Source of the DNA: Pseudomonadota bacterium
Lineage (GTDB): Bacteria > Pseudomonadota > Gammaproteobacteria > Burkholderiales > Burkholderiaceae_C
Direction of reading: 5' to 3'
Length of the DNA stretch: 64,000 nucleotides
NCBI GenBank assembly: GCA_020161065.1
Contig: JAIUPH010000010.1
Span: forward strand, 1 to 64,000
Position 1 is the first letter of the stretch. Each line of letters opens with the position of its first letter. Of the stretch, positions 20,064 through 28,158 are shown piece by piece. A program made the position numbers and the translations under genes. Under the pieces are notes generated by a model. The model was given only the letters and a program-made list of their open reading frames with translations. It did not search any database and was not told where the DNA came from.

Positions 20064-22304
20064 TCAGCCGCGCGCCAGCAGCCGCGTCAACGCGCTGCGC
20101 AGGCGCAGCGCCGACAGCGGCTTTTCCAATTGCGGCAGGCCGGCCGCGGCGATGCGTTCGCGCGTCGGCCGAGTCACGTCGCCCGTCATCACCAGCGTCG
20201 GCAGGGCGCGGCCGAAGTGGGCGCGCAGCCGCTCGGCCACCGCCACGCCGTCGTCGCCGCGGTCGAGGTGCAGGTCCACCAGCAGCAGGTCCGGCGCCGG
20301 CCCCAGGTCGTGCAGGTCGCTCGGCAGGCAAGGCAGTCCCTGGACGCTGCAGCCCCAGCCGCGCAGCAGTTGCACGGTACCGTGCAGCACCGGCTCGTGG
20401 TTGTCCACCACCAGCACGCGGCGGCCTTGCAGCGCGTCGCCCAGGGCCGGTTCGGCGGCGGGCGGCGCGGCCTGCGCCGGCACGGCGGGCAGGTCGACGC
20501 TGAAGCAAGAGCCGCGGCCGGCAACCGAGCGCAGGTGCACGCCGTGGCCCAGCAGCGCGGCCAGCCGGGCGACGATGGACAGCCCCAGGCCCAGCCCTTC
20601 CGGCGCCGCCGCGCCGCCGCCCGGCGCGCGGTAAAACTCGTCGAAGATGCGCGCCTGCTCGTCGGGCGCGATGCCGATGCCGGTGTCCCACACCGCCAGC
20701 CGCCAGCCCGCCGTGGTGCGCCGGCAGCCGAGCAGCACGCCGCCTTGCCGCGTGTAGCGCAAGGCATTGCCGACCAGGTTGCCGACGATGCGCTCCAGCA
20801 GCACGGGGTCGCTGTGGGTCCAGCCGGCGCAGGCGCGGATGCGCAGGTCCAGCCCCTTGGCGCGCGCCGCGGCGGCGCAGCTGAGGTCCATGCGATCGAG
20901 CACCTGCTGCAGCGGCAGCGCCTGCGGCTGCGGCGTGACGACGCCGGCGTCGAGCTTGGAGACGTCGAGCAGGCCGTCGAACAAGGCGTTGATGGCGTCG
21001 ATGGCCTGCGCGATGCGCGCCGCCAGGCCTTGCCGCTGGGCGGCCGCGGGGTCGAGCTGCCATTGCGCCACCATCAGGTTCAGCGCGTGCAGCGGCTGGC
21101 GCAGGTCGTGGCTGGCGGCCGCCAGCAGGCGCGACTTGGCCTGGTTCGCTTCCGACAGCTCGCGCGTACGCGCCTGCACCTGGCGTTCCAGGCTGCCGTA
21201 GCTGGCCTGCAGCTCGACGGCCATGGCGTTGAAGCGCTCGCCCAGTTGCTGCAGCTCGTCGCCCGAACTCAGCGCGATGCGGTGCGACAGTTCGCCCGCG
21301 CCGATGCGCTGCGCGCCCTGCGCCAGCACGCGCAGCGGCTGCGTCAGCCGCCAGGCCGACCACAGCGCGGCGCCCAGGGCCAGCAGCAGCCCGGCCGCGG
21401 CCACCCACAGCGCGCCGCGCGCGGCGGCCCACAGCGGCGCGTCGGCTTCGTCGATGGGTTGCTCGACCACCACGCGCCAGAGCGTCGGCTGCAGCACCAC
21501 GCTGCTGGCCAACACCTCGGCGCCACGGCTGCCGCGCAGCTGCAGCGCCGTGGCCGGCCCGGGGCCCGGCGGCGCGGCCGCAAACGCTCGGCTGATGTCG
21601 CTGAAGTCGCTGTTGCGCAGCACGAGGTTGATGTCGGGGTGGGCGATCAGCCGGCCGGCGCGGTCCAGCACGTAGGCCAGGCCGTGCTGGCCGATGCGGA
21701 TGCGCGAGACCACGTCCCAGATGAACTTCAGGTTCACCTCGGCGATGGCGACGCTGCCGTCGGGCCCCGGGCCGGCCACGGCCAGCGTCAGGAACGGCTC
21801 GCTGCCTTTGCGGAACGTTACGTCGCCGCGGTAGCTGCCGTGGGCGCGCGCGCCGGCGAAGGCGGGCGAGACCGAGCGGTCGGCGCCGCTGTCGAGCCGG
21901 CTGATGGCCAGGCGCGATTCGGCCACGCGCTCGCGCCCCTGGCCGTCGAGCAGCACGAGGTCGGTGATGGCCGGCGCCTGGCGCAGCGTGCGCAGCACGT
22001 CCAGCCGGCGCTGCGGCGCGGCGCCGGCGCTCCAGGGCAGCGCCGTCAGCCAGGCGAGCTGCAGTTCCACCTCGCGCAGGAACTGCTGGATGCGCACGGC
22101 CGAGGTCTCGGCCTGCGCCAACTGCAGCGCGGCCAGCGCCTCGCGCTGCTGGCGGTAGATGAGCGTGGCCGTCACCAGCCCATCGGCCAGCAGCGGCAGC
22201 GACACCAGCAGCACGAAGATGCCGGCATAACGCCGGCGCAGCGTGGCCCGCGGCGGGCGGCCGGGCGCCGCCGGCGCCGCCTCACTCGATGCGTTGGTCG
22301 GCAC
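20064..22304 (-). CDS. Hybrid sensor histidine kinase
   Basis: A 746-residue membrane kinase. After a short N-terminus comes a first membrane segment (YAGIFVLLVSLPLLADGLV), a roughly 280-residue periplasmic sensor resembling a double CACHE domain, a second membrane segment (LWVAAAGLLLALGAALW), HAMP, the dimerisation domain with His399 in AASHDLRQPLHALN, the ATPase domain (GNLVGNALRYT, DTGIGI, GLGLGLSIV) and a C-terminal receiver with Asp677. In the receiver one of the paired acidic residues is replaced (VVDNHEP). The GTG at 22304 was chosen because it overlaps the upstream substrate-binding gene by 23 bp; the first membrane segment would be lost from later starts. It probably phosphorylates the neighbouring NarL-type regulator. 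Confidence 0.85.
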   Translation of the reverse strand: MPTNASSEAAPAAPGRPPRATLRRRYAGIFVLLVSLPLLADGLVTATLIYRQQREALAALQLAQAETSAVRIQQFLREVELQLAWLTALPWSAGAAPQRRLDVLRTLRQAPAITDLVLLDGQGRERVAESRLAISRLDSGADRSVSPAFAGARAHGSYRGDVTFRKGSEPFLTLAVAGPGPDGSVAIAEVNLKFIWDVVSRIRIGQHGLAYVLDRAGRLIAHPDINLVLRNSDFSDISRAFAAAPPGPGPATALQLRGSRGAEVLASSVVLQPTLWRVVVEQPIDEADAPLWAAARGALWVAAAGLLLALGAALWSAWRLTQPLRVLAQGAQRIGAGELSHRIALSSGDELQQLGERFNAMAVELQASYGSLERQVQARTRELSEANQAKSRLLAAASHDLRQPLHALNLMVAQWQLDPAAAQRQGLAARIAQAIDAINALFDGLLDVSKLDAGVVTPQPQALPLQQVLDRMDLSCAAAARAKGLDLRIRACAGWTHSDPVLLERIVGNLVGNALRYTRQGGVLLGCRRTTAGWRLAVWDTGIGIAPDEQARIFDEFYRAPGGGAAAPEGLGLGLSIVARLAALLGHGVHLRSVAGRGSCFSVDLPAVPAQAAPPAAEPALGDALQGRRVLVVDNHEPVLHGTVQLLRGWGCSVQGLPCLPSDLHDLGPAPDLLLVDLHLDRGDDGVAVAERLRAHFGRALPTLVMTGDVTRPTRERIAAAGLPQLEKPLSALRLRSALTRLLARG

Positions 22305-23349
22305 GCAGCAGCAGCTCCGCCGGCAGTTGCAGCCCGATGGCGCGGGCGGTGCGGAGGTTGACCACCAACTCCAGGTCGCGCGCCTGCTCCACCGCCACGT
22401 CGGCCGGGCGGGCGCCGCGCAGCAGCCGGTCGGCAATGCCCGCCAGCTGGCGGAAGTAGCCGCGCGCGCTGGGGCCGTAGCTCATCAGGTTGCCGGCCTC
22501 GGCGAACTCCGACCAGCCCGACAGGCTGGGCACCCGGCGCGCCGCCGCGAAGCCCGCCAGCAAGCGCGCCTGGCCGTTGATCAGCGCGTCGGGAATGGCC
22601 AGCAGCATGTCGGCGCCGTCGCGCGCCACGCGGTCCAGCGCGGGTTCCAGGTCGGCCGCCGACTGCAGGCCGTACCAGGCCAGGCTCAAGCCCAGCTGGC
22701 GGGCTGCCGCCTGCGTGGCGGCGCGGTCGATCGCCACGCCGGGGTGCACGTCGTTGGCCACGGCGGCCAGGCGCTTGCCACCGGGGGCCGCGGCCTGCAG
22801 CAGTTCCACGCGCTTGCCCGCCAGTTCGGTGGACAGCGCCGTGATGCCCGTGAGGTTGCCGGCCGGCCGCGCCAGGCTGCTGACCAGGCCGGCTTCCACC
22901 GGGTCGCCGTTGATGCAGAAGACGACGGGCCTGCCGGCGGCCACCGGCTTGGCGCCGAAGACCATGGGGCCCTGCGCCACCAGCAGGTGCACGTCCTGCT
23001 GCACGAGCTCGGCGGCGAGTTCGCCGCTGCGCGGGCGGTCGCCATTGCGCACCAGCAGTTCCAGGTCGTGGCCCTCGACCCAGCCGCGATCGGCCAGGCC
23101 CGAACGGAAGGCCGCCAGCGCCAGCGCCGACGCCGTGCCGCCCACCGCCCCTTGCCAGCCGAGCCAGCCGACGCGCCACTTGCGCGTGCCCTGGGCCGCG
23201 GCCCCCCGCGCGGCTGCGGCCAGCACCACGCCGCAGGCGTGCGGCAGCACCACGCCGCAGGCGTGCGACAGCACCACGCCGCCCGCGTGCGCCAGGAACA
23301 GCCGGCGGCGCGCGTGCGTCGGCGTTCGGCGGTGTGGCGTCACGGTCAT
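22282..23349 (-). CDS. ABC-type substrate-binding protein (TrpX/PF04392-like)
   Basis: A 355-residue exported protein. A basic N-terminus with RRRLFLA leads to a long signal region ending AAARGAAAQG, then the type 1 periplasmic fold of the ABC_sub_bind family: WRVGWLGW, FRSGLADRGWVEGHDLELL, GPMVFGAKPV, ARPAGNLTGIT, and YGPSARGYFRQLAGIADRLL near the C-terminus. No permease or ATPase gene is near. The gene is translationally coupled to a hybrid kinase instead, suggesting a ligand receptor for signalling. ATG at 23349 has AGGGG seven bases upstream; longer starts to 23433 lack one. The signal region is built from three copies of a 24-bp repeat. Confidence 0.8.
   Translation of the reverse strand: MTVTPHRRTPTHARRRLFLAHAGGVVLSHACGVVLPHACGVVLAAAARGAAAQGTRKWRVGWLGWQGAVGGTASALALAAFRSGLADRGWVEGHDLELLVRNGDRPRSGELAAELVQQDVHLLVAQGPMVFGAKPVAAGRPVVFCINGDPVEAGLVSSLARPAGNLTGITALSTELAGKRVELLQAAAPGGKRLAAVANDVHPGVAIDRAATQAAARQLGLSLAWYGLQSAADLEPALDRVARDGADMLLAIPDALINGQARLLAGFAAARRVPSLSGWSEFAEAGNLMSYGPSARGYFRQLAGIADRLLRGARPADVAVEQARDLELVVNLRTARAIGLQLPAELLLRADQRIE
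23221..23290. repeat. 24-bp tandem repeat, three copies, in signal peptide
   Basis: A 22-bp word beginning CAGCACCACGCCGCAGGCG recurs at 23221, 23245 and 23269 with period 24; the first two are identical and the third differs by two bases. The period is a multiple of three, so each copy adds eight residues of the type HACGVVLP to the signal region of the substrate-binding protein. Confidence 0.9.
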
Positions 23350-23538
23350 GCCGGCCCCTGCAAGGTGATGACGGGCCATGTTAGGCCGGCGGCCACGCGC
23401 CGGCATGGTTCGCAAGTACCGGTACCGGCGCATCGGGACTGGTTCTTCACCGCGACCTCTGCACGATGCGCCGCAGCGGCGCTTGGCGAAACCATGGCGG
23501 CACCTTCACTGCACTGACCGCGAAGCAAGGAGTCGCCG
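23350..23538. other. Intergenic region between divergent receptor genes
   Basis: This stretch separates the two oppositely transcribed solute-receptor genes and must hold both promoters. The only symmetrical element noticed is GTACCGGTAC (23416-23425). A Shine-Dalgarno AAGGAG lies at about 23526-23531 in front of the right-hand gene. No confident -35/-10 pair was seen. Confidence 0.4.
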
Positions 23539-24516
23539 ATGAGCCCGCAACGTCGTTTTTGCTTGGCCGCCCCCGTGTTGATGGCGCTGTCGCTCACCAG
23601 CACCGGCAGCTGGGCGCAGGCCGCCGCCTTTCCGGCGCGGCCGGTCACCCTGGTCGTGCCGACGCCGGCCGGCGGCGCTTCCGACACGGCGGCGCGGCTG
23701 CTGGCGCGATCGCTCAGCAGCGCCTGGCACCAGCCGGTGGTGGTGGAGAACCGCGCCGGCGCCGGCGGCGCGCTGGCGGCGCAGGCGGTCATGGCCGCCG
23801 CCCCGGACGGCCACACGCTGCTGTGGGCGCTGTCCGCGATGGCCGGCCTGCCGCTCGTGCAGAAGGGGGCGCCGTACCGCGCGCTGAGCGAACTGGCGCC
23901 CGTGGCCAACGTCGTCGACTTCGGCTTTGCCTTCTTCGTCAACCGCGAGCTGCCGGCGCAGAACTTCGCCGACTTCGTGGCCTATGGCCGTGCCCACCCC
24001 GACCGCCTGAGCTTCGCCACCGGCACGCTGGGCGAGTACATGATGGCCGAACACGTGCTGAAGGCGGTGGGCGTGAAGGCGCTGCGCGTGCCCTACAAGG
24101 GCGGCGCGCAGTTGATGCCGGACCTCATCAGCGGCCAGGTGCAACTGAACTTCGGGCCGATTCCCAGCGGCCTGCAGCACGTGAAGGCCGGCAAGCTGCG
24201 CATGCTGGCCACCGCGCTGCCGCAGCGCAGCCCGCTGCTGCCCGACGTGCCGACGTTCGCCGAACTCGGCATTCCGCCGGGCAACCAGCCGACCTGGAAC
24301 GCCGTGCTCGCGCCGGCGGGCACGCCGCGCGACATCACCGAGAAGCTGGCCGCGGCCATCGCCCGCAGCCTGCAGGACCCGGCCCTGCGCGCCACGCTGC
24401 AAGCCAACGGCGCCGAGCCGCTGGGCAGCACGCCGCAGCAACTGGCCAAGGCCGTGGAAGCCGCCACGCAGGCCTGGAAGGCCTTCGTGCGCGAGCACGA
24501 CATTGCGCCGGAGTGA
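23539..24516 (+). CDS. Bug-family (TctC) tripartite tricarboxylate receptor
   Basis: A 325-residue exported solute receptor. A signal peptide (to about residue 28, ending SWAQAAA) is followed by the Bug signature FPARPVTLVVPTPAGGASDT, VVVENRAGAGG, the VPYKGGAQLMPDLISGQVQL block and a C-terminal AGTPRDITEKLAAAI. Bug proteins bind carboxylates with high affinity; they are very numerous and often orphan in Burkholderiales, as here, since no TctA/TctB membrane genes are near. Starts at an ATG with AAGGAG upstream. The ligand is not predictable. Confidence 0.92.
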   Translation: MSPQRRFCLAAPVLMALSLTSTGSWAQAAAFPARPVTLVVPTPAGGASDTAARLLARSLSSAWHQPVVVENRAGAGGALAAQAVMAAAPDGHTLLWALSAMAGLPLVQKGAPYRALSELAPVANVVDFGFAFFVNRELPAQNFADFVAYGRAHPDRLSFATGTLGEYMMAEHVLKAVGVKALRVPYKGGAQLMPDLISGQVQLNFGPIPSGLQHVKAGKLRMLATALPQRSPLLPDVPTFAELGIPPGNQPTWNAVLAPAGTPRDITEKLAAAIARSLQDPALRATLQANGAEPLGSTPQQLAKAVEAATQAWKAFVREHDIAPE

Positions 24517-24520
24517 CGCC

Positions 24521-24898
24521 ATGGCGGCTTGCTCTTGTTCTCAGGCTTCGCCTGCTTCGCCGGCTTCCCCTTCTTCCCCCGCCATCCGCAGCGCCTGCGC
24601 CATGCCGAGCGAACCGCGCCGCGCCACCTACCTCGCGCTGCTGGGCGCCTTGTTCGCGCTCTTCAGCTCGGTGCGCGTGCTGGCCTATGTGCCCACCGTG
24701 TGGGCGGTGGCTGCCAGCGGCGATTCCAGCCAGCACTCGCTGTGGACCTGGTTCACCTTCCTCGGCGGCAACGCCACCATGGCCTTGTGGCTGTGGGAGC
24801 ACAACGGCCGGCGCAGCAACCGCGCCATTGCCGTCAGTGCCGCCAATGCGCTGATGTGCGCCGCCATCGTGGCCGTCATCGTGTGGACGCGGCGCTGA
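24521..24898 (+). CDS. Small membrane protein, uncharacterised
   Basis: A protein of 125 residues from the ATG at 24521 (GGAG seven bases upstream, inside the end of the preceding gene), or 98 residues from the ATG at 24602. The first 27 residues of the longer form are a Ser/Pro/Ala low-complexity run, so the shorter start is possible. The rest has three membrane segments: TYLALLGALFALFSSVRVLA, WFTFLGGNATMALWLW and ANALMCAAIVAVIVW, with a conserved-looking SSQHSLWTWF. I do not recognise a function. It ends 17 bp from the convergent trmO. Confidence 0.65.
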   Translation: MAACSCSQASPASPASPSSPAIRSACAMPSEPRRATYLALLGALFALFSSVRVLAYVPTVWAVAASGDSSQHSLWTWFTFLGGNATMALWLWEHNGRRSNRAIAVSAANALMCAAIVAVIVWTRR

Positions 24899-24915
24899 CG
24901 CGCCGAGCGCGATGC

Positions 24916-25443
24916 TCAGTCTTCGTCATCCGGCGGGCCCGCCGGCGCGTCCCGCCCCATCCGCGCGTCGGACAGCTTGCCCGGCAACGGGTCCAGCCGA
25001 TCGCGGAACCAGCCGATGCGCTCGGTGCTGCGCACGTCGAAGGCCGGGACGTAGGGCTTGATGTCGACCACCGGCGTGCCGTCGACCATGTCGTTGCCCG
25101 TGAAGTGCAGCACCGGCCCGACGATCGAGTGCAGCCGGACGATGGACAAGCCCAGCCGGTTCGGCCGGCTGGGTGCGCGCGTCGCGAACACGCCATGCGC
25201 CACGTCGTCCAGGAAGGGCACGACGGCAAGCGGCTCGTCGGTGCCCAGGTGCAGGTGCGTGATGAGGATCAGGTACTCGAAATGCTCCAGATCCTTCAGC
25301 CCGGCCACGAAGGCCGGGAACACCTCGAGTTCGCCGGCGACCTCCGGCGCCCCGGCGGTCTGGATGGGCACGCCGACCTTCGACTTGAACGCGCTGCGGA
25401 CGACGCCGATGGGGCGTAGCGAAATGGTGTGGGGTTCGGGCAT
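24916..25443 (-). CDS. trmO: tRNA (N6-threonylcarbamoyl-A37)-N6-methyltransferase TrmO-like
   Basis: A 175-residue protein of the UPF0066/TsaA family. Diagnostic motifs are IGVVRSAFKSKVGVPIQT at the N-terminus, the HFEYLILITHLH strand, GVFATRAPSRPNRLGLSIV in the middle and the DGTPVVDIKPYVPAFD block near the end. Family members use SAM to methylate t6A37 in tRNAs reading ACN codons. The C-terminal tail is acidic and Pro-rich. It follows the TtrR-like gene by 32 bp on the same strand and could be cotranscribed, though a functional link is not evident. Confidence 0.88.
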   Translation of the reverse strand: MPEPHTISLRPIGVVRSAFKSKVGVPIQTAGAPEVAGELEVFPAFVAGLKDLEHFEYLILITHLHLGTDEPLAVVPFLDDVAHGVFATRAPSRPNRLGLSIVRLHSIVGPVLHFTGNDMVDGTPVVDIKPYVPAFDVRSTERIGWFRDRLDPLPGKLSDARMGRDAPAGPPDDED

Positions 25444-25475
25444 GGGGTTCTCCAGATGTCACCGGCGGCGTGGCC

Positions 25476-26105
25476 TCAAGCATCCAGCGCCCCCGGATCC
25501 GCGCGCAGCATCAGCCGCGCGAGGTCGGCCGAGTGGCCGCTGCCCATCTTGTCGGTGATGCGCTGGCGGTGCACGTGCACGGTGTTGTCGCTGATCGCCA
25601 GCGCGCGCGCCACCTCCTTGTTGCTGAGGCCCAGCGCCACCAGCCGCGCCACCTCGCGCTCGCGCGGCGTCAGGCGTTGCAGCAGCGCCGCGGCTTCGTC
25701 GCGGCGGCTGCGCTCGCGCTGCGCGGCCACGCTGGCGGCGACGGCGTGGCTCACGGCGTCCATCAGCGCCTGCGGCTTGAAGGGCTTCTGCAGGAAGTCC
25801 AGCGCGCCGGCCTTCATCGCCTGCACGGCCTGGTCGACGTCGCCGTGGCCGGTCATGAAGACGATGGGCCAGCGCGAGCCGGCGGCCACCAGCCGCTGCT
25901 GCAGCGCCAGCCCGCTGAGGCGCGGCATGCGGATGTCCAGCAGCAGGCAGCCGCCTTCGGGGCCGGGCGCCGGCGCGGCCTGCAGGAAGGCCTCGGCCGA
26001 GGCGTGGCCGATGGCCTGCCAGCCGCCGTCTTCCAGCATGAACAGCACCGAGCGCAGGAAGGGCGCGTCGTCGTCGACCACGTGGACCTGCGGCAATGGC
26101 GTCAT
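25476..26105 (-). CDS. ttrR: FixJ-family response regulator, TtrR-like
   Basis: A 209-residue regulator with a receiver (acidic VVDDDAP, phosphoacceptor Asp57 in LLLDIRMPRLSG, FMTGHGDVDQAVQAMKAG, LQKPFKPQ) and a LuxR-type helix-turn-helix (LTPREREVARLVALGLSNKE, ISDNTVHVHRQRITDKM). It is the usual FixJ/TtrR architecture. Its ATG overlaps the stop of the kinase gene (ATGA, 26102-26105), so the two form a two-component pair. The likely target is the divergent tsdA gene or the operon itself. The TtrR name rests on the partner kinase's sensor type. Confidence 0.85.
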   Translation of the reverse strand: MTPLPQVHVVDDDAPFLRSVLFMLEDGGWQAIGHASAEAFLQAAPAPGPEGGCLLLDIRMPRLSGLALQQRLVAAGSRWPIVFMTGHGDVDQAVQAMKAGALDFLQKPFKPQALMDAVSHAVAASVAAQRERSRRDEAAALLQRLTPREREVARLVALGLSNKEVARALAISDNTVHVHRQRITDKMGSGHSADLARLMLRADPGALDA

Positions 26106-28018
26106 GCGGCGTCTCCTTGCAGCAGCGGCAGCGTCACCTCGAAGACCATGCCGGCCGGCTGCAGCGACTGGGCACGCAGGCTGCCGCCATGCGCCTCGAC
26201 GATGCGGCGGCAGATCGGCAGCCCGAGGCCCAGGCCGTCGGCCTTGGTCGTGAAGAAGGGTTCGAACAGGCGCGCGCGCTGCTCGTCGGTGAGCGGCGGG
26301 CCCTGGTCGCGCACGGCCATCACGACCTGGCCGTCGCGGCGCTGCACGTCCAGTTCGATCGAACGTTGGCCGTCGGCGTTGCCGTCGCCCTTGCCGTTGC
26401 CTTGGTCGTCCCCGCCCGCGCGGTGCGCGTCGAGCGCGTTCTTCAACAGGTTCAGCAGCACCTGCTGCAGCTGGCGCGCGTCGCCCTGCACGCAGGCGGC
26501 TTGAGCGTCGGGCGCCACCACCAGCCGCACCTCGGGCGCCTGGCTCTGCAGGCCGCGGAACAGCGCGATGGCCTGCTCGGCCACCTGCCGTGCCAGCAGC
26601 CGTTCGCGCCGCGGCGCGCGCCGGCGCGCCAGCTCGCGAATGCCTTGCAGCACCTGCGCCGCGCGCTCGGCCTGGCCGGTGATGTCGGCCAGCGCCTGCT
26701 CCAGCGCCTGCGGCGACAGCGTGCTGCGCGCCGCGCGGCGCTGCACGCTGGCGGCGTAGTTGGCGATGGTCGCCAGCGGCTGGTTCAGCTCGTGGCCCAG
26801 CGTGGCCGACAGCTCGCCCAGGATCGACAGCCGCGCCAGGTGGTCCAGCGCCTCGTGCTCGCGTTCCAGCTCGCGCGCCAGGCGGTCGCGCTCGGCCAGG
26901 CTGCGCTGCAGCTCGGCCGTGCGGCGCTGGACCAGCACCTCCACGCGCAGCGTGTAGGCCAGCCCCAGCAAGGCCAGCAGCAGCACGCCGGCCGGTAGCC
27001 ACCAGTAACGGTGCATCAGCGCCTGCCAGCGGGTTTCGCGCAAGAAGGCGTAGGGCTCGACCTGCAGCGCGCGCAGCACCTCGTGCACGCGCTGGTAGTC
27101 GGCCGGCACCGACCAGCGCAGGCCGCCGGCGTCGGCCGGCAGCGCCAGCAGCGTGGTCAGCACTTCGCGCGACAGCGCCGGCGGCGTGCCGGGCAGCGCC
27201 GCGAAGGCCCAGCCCGGGTACAGCGGCGACGAGGTCTGGCACGGCAGCGAGCCGGCGGGCCGCGCCAGCACCACCTGCAGCGCGCCGGCGGCGACGCGGC
27301 CTTCGCGCAGCCACTGCTCCAGCAGGCAGGTGCGGACGATGCCGACGTCGGCGTCGCCGCGCAGCACGGCGTCGGCGACGCGCGTCATCGGGCTGCCGGT
27401 GAAGACGCGCGTCAGCGCGCCCGACTCGGCATCCAGCCCCTCGGCCAGCCATTGCGCGGCCGCCACCTGGTAGCCGCCGAAGGCCTGCTCGGAGACGGCG
27501 GCCACGCGCCGCCCGCGCAGCGCGCTCCAGCGCGCCGGCGGCGCTGCGCCGCCGCGCATCAACACGGCGGAGCCCACCGCGTGCGCCGGGTCTTCGTGCG
27601 CCGCGCCTTCGCTGCCGGCCTGGGTGGCGATGCGCGTCACGCCGAGGCGCGCTTCCAGCACCACGTAGTGGCCGGGGTTGGTGACGACGAAGTCCAGCTC
27701 GCGCGCGGCCACGGCGCGTGCCAGCGTGTCGAGGTCCAGCACGCGAAGCTGCCAGTCGTGCTGCGGCAGCCGCTCGGCCAGCGCCGCGCGCAGCGGCTGC
27801 CAGGTGCGCTGCGTGTCGCCGTCGTCGCTGACCGCCAGCACGCCCAGGCGCACCGGCGCGGCGGCGGCCGCTGCGGCCATGGCCCCCGGCCATGCCAGCG
27901 CGAGCAGCCACGCCAGCAGGGCGAGCCTGGGGCGCCAGGGCAGCGGGGCGGGCGGGGCGTGCGGGTCGGGTGGCAGCAAGCGAACAGCGGCGGGAACGGA
28001 CGAAGGCAAGCGGAACAA
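26102..28018 (-). CDS. ttrS: Sensor kinase with PhnD-like periplasmic domain, TtrS-like
   Basis: A 638-residue kinase as read from a TTG at 28018. A signal/anchor segment (LALLAWLLALAWPGAM) precedes a periplasmic PhnD-like binding domain (VRLGVLAVSDDGD, LDFVVTNPGHYVVLEARLGV, DADVGIVRTCLLEQWL), a membrane segment near residue 345 (WWLPAGVLLLALLGLAYTL), a coiled coil, the dimerisation domain with His409 in GHELNQPLATIANYAAS, and an ATPase domain (LLNLLKNALDAHRAGG, GLGLGLPICRRIV). This is the TtrS architecture, which senses tetrathionate. The start is uncertain because no Shine-Dalgarno is seen. A Gly/Asp/Asn insert (GGDDQGNGKGDGNADG) sits in the ATPase domain. Confidence 0.85.
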   Translation of the reverse strand: MFRLPSSVPAAVRLLPPDPHAPPAPLPWRPRLALLAWLLALAWPGAMAAAAAAAPVRLGVLAVSDDGDTQRTWQPLRAALAERLPQHDWQLRVLDLDTLARAVAARELDFVVTNPGHYVVLEARLGVTRIATQAGSEGAAHEDPAHAVGSAVLMRGGAAPPARWSALRGRRVAAVSEQAFGGYQVAAAQWLAEGLDAESGALTRVFTGSPMTRVADAVLRGDADVGIVRTCLLEQWLREGRVAAGALQVVLARPAGSLPCQTSSPLYPGWAFAALPGTPPALSREVLTTLLALPADAGGLRWSVPADYQRVHEVLRALQVEPYAFLRETRWQALMHRYWWLPAGVLLLALLGLAYTLRVEVLVQRRTAELQRSLAERDRLARELEREHEALDHLARLSILGELSATLGHELNQPLATIANYAASVQRRAARSTLSPQALEQALADITGQAERAAQVLQGIRELARRRAPRRERLLARQVAEQAIALFRGLQSQAPEVRLVVAPDAQAACVQGDARQLQQVLLNLLKNALDAHRAGGDDQGNGKGDGNADGQRSIELDVQRRDGQVVMAVRDQGPPLTDEQRARLFEPFFTTKADGLGLGLPICRRIVEAHGGSLRAQSLQPAGMVFEVTLPLLQGDAA

Positions 28019-28158
28019 GGGTCGAGTGTGGGCGGCGGCGCGGTCGGTCGGCCATAGCCCGAATCGGCTAGGGCGCTAGGCGCTCCGGGCACTGGGCGCG
28101 GCGGCCGGTCGTTCTTAGCATGCAGGCATTCGAAACGCCGTTGCCCGGAAAGCCCGTC
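28019..28158. promoter_or_regulatory. Divergent ttrS/tsdA control region
   Basis: The 140 bp between the two divergent genes contain an inverted repeat TAGCCCGAATCGGCTA (28055-28070, 5-bp arms TAGCC/GGCTA), followed by two further GCTAG-like words at 28067-28071 and 28075-28079. These are candidate binding sites for the TtrR-like regulator. GGAAAG ahead of 28159 serves as the tsdA ribosome-binding site. Confidence 0.4.
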
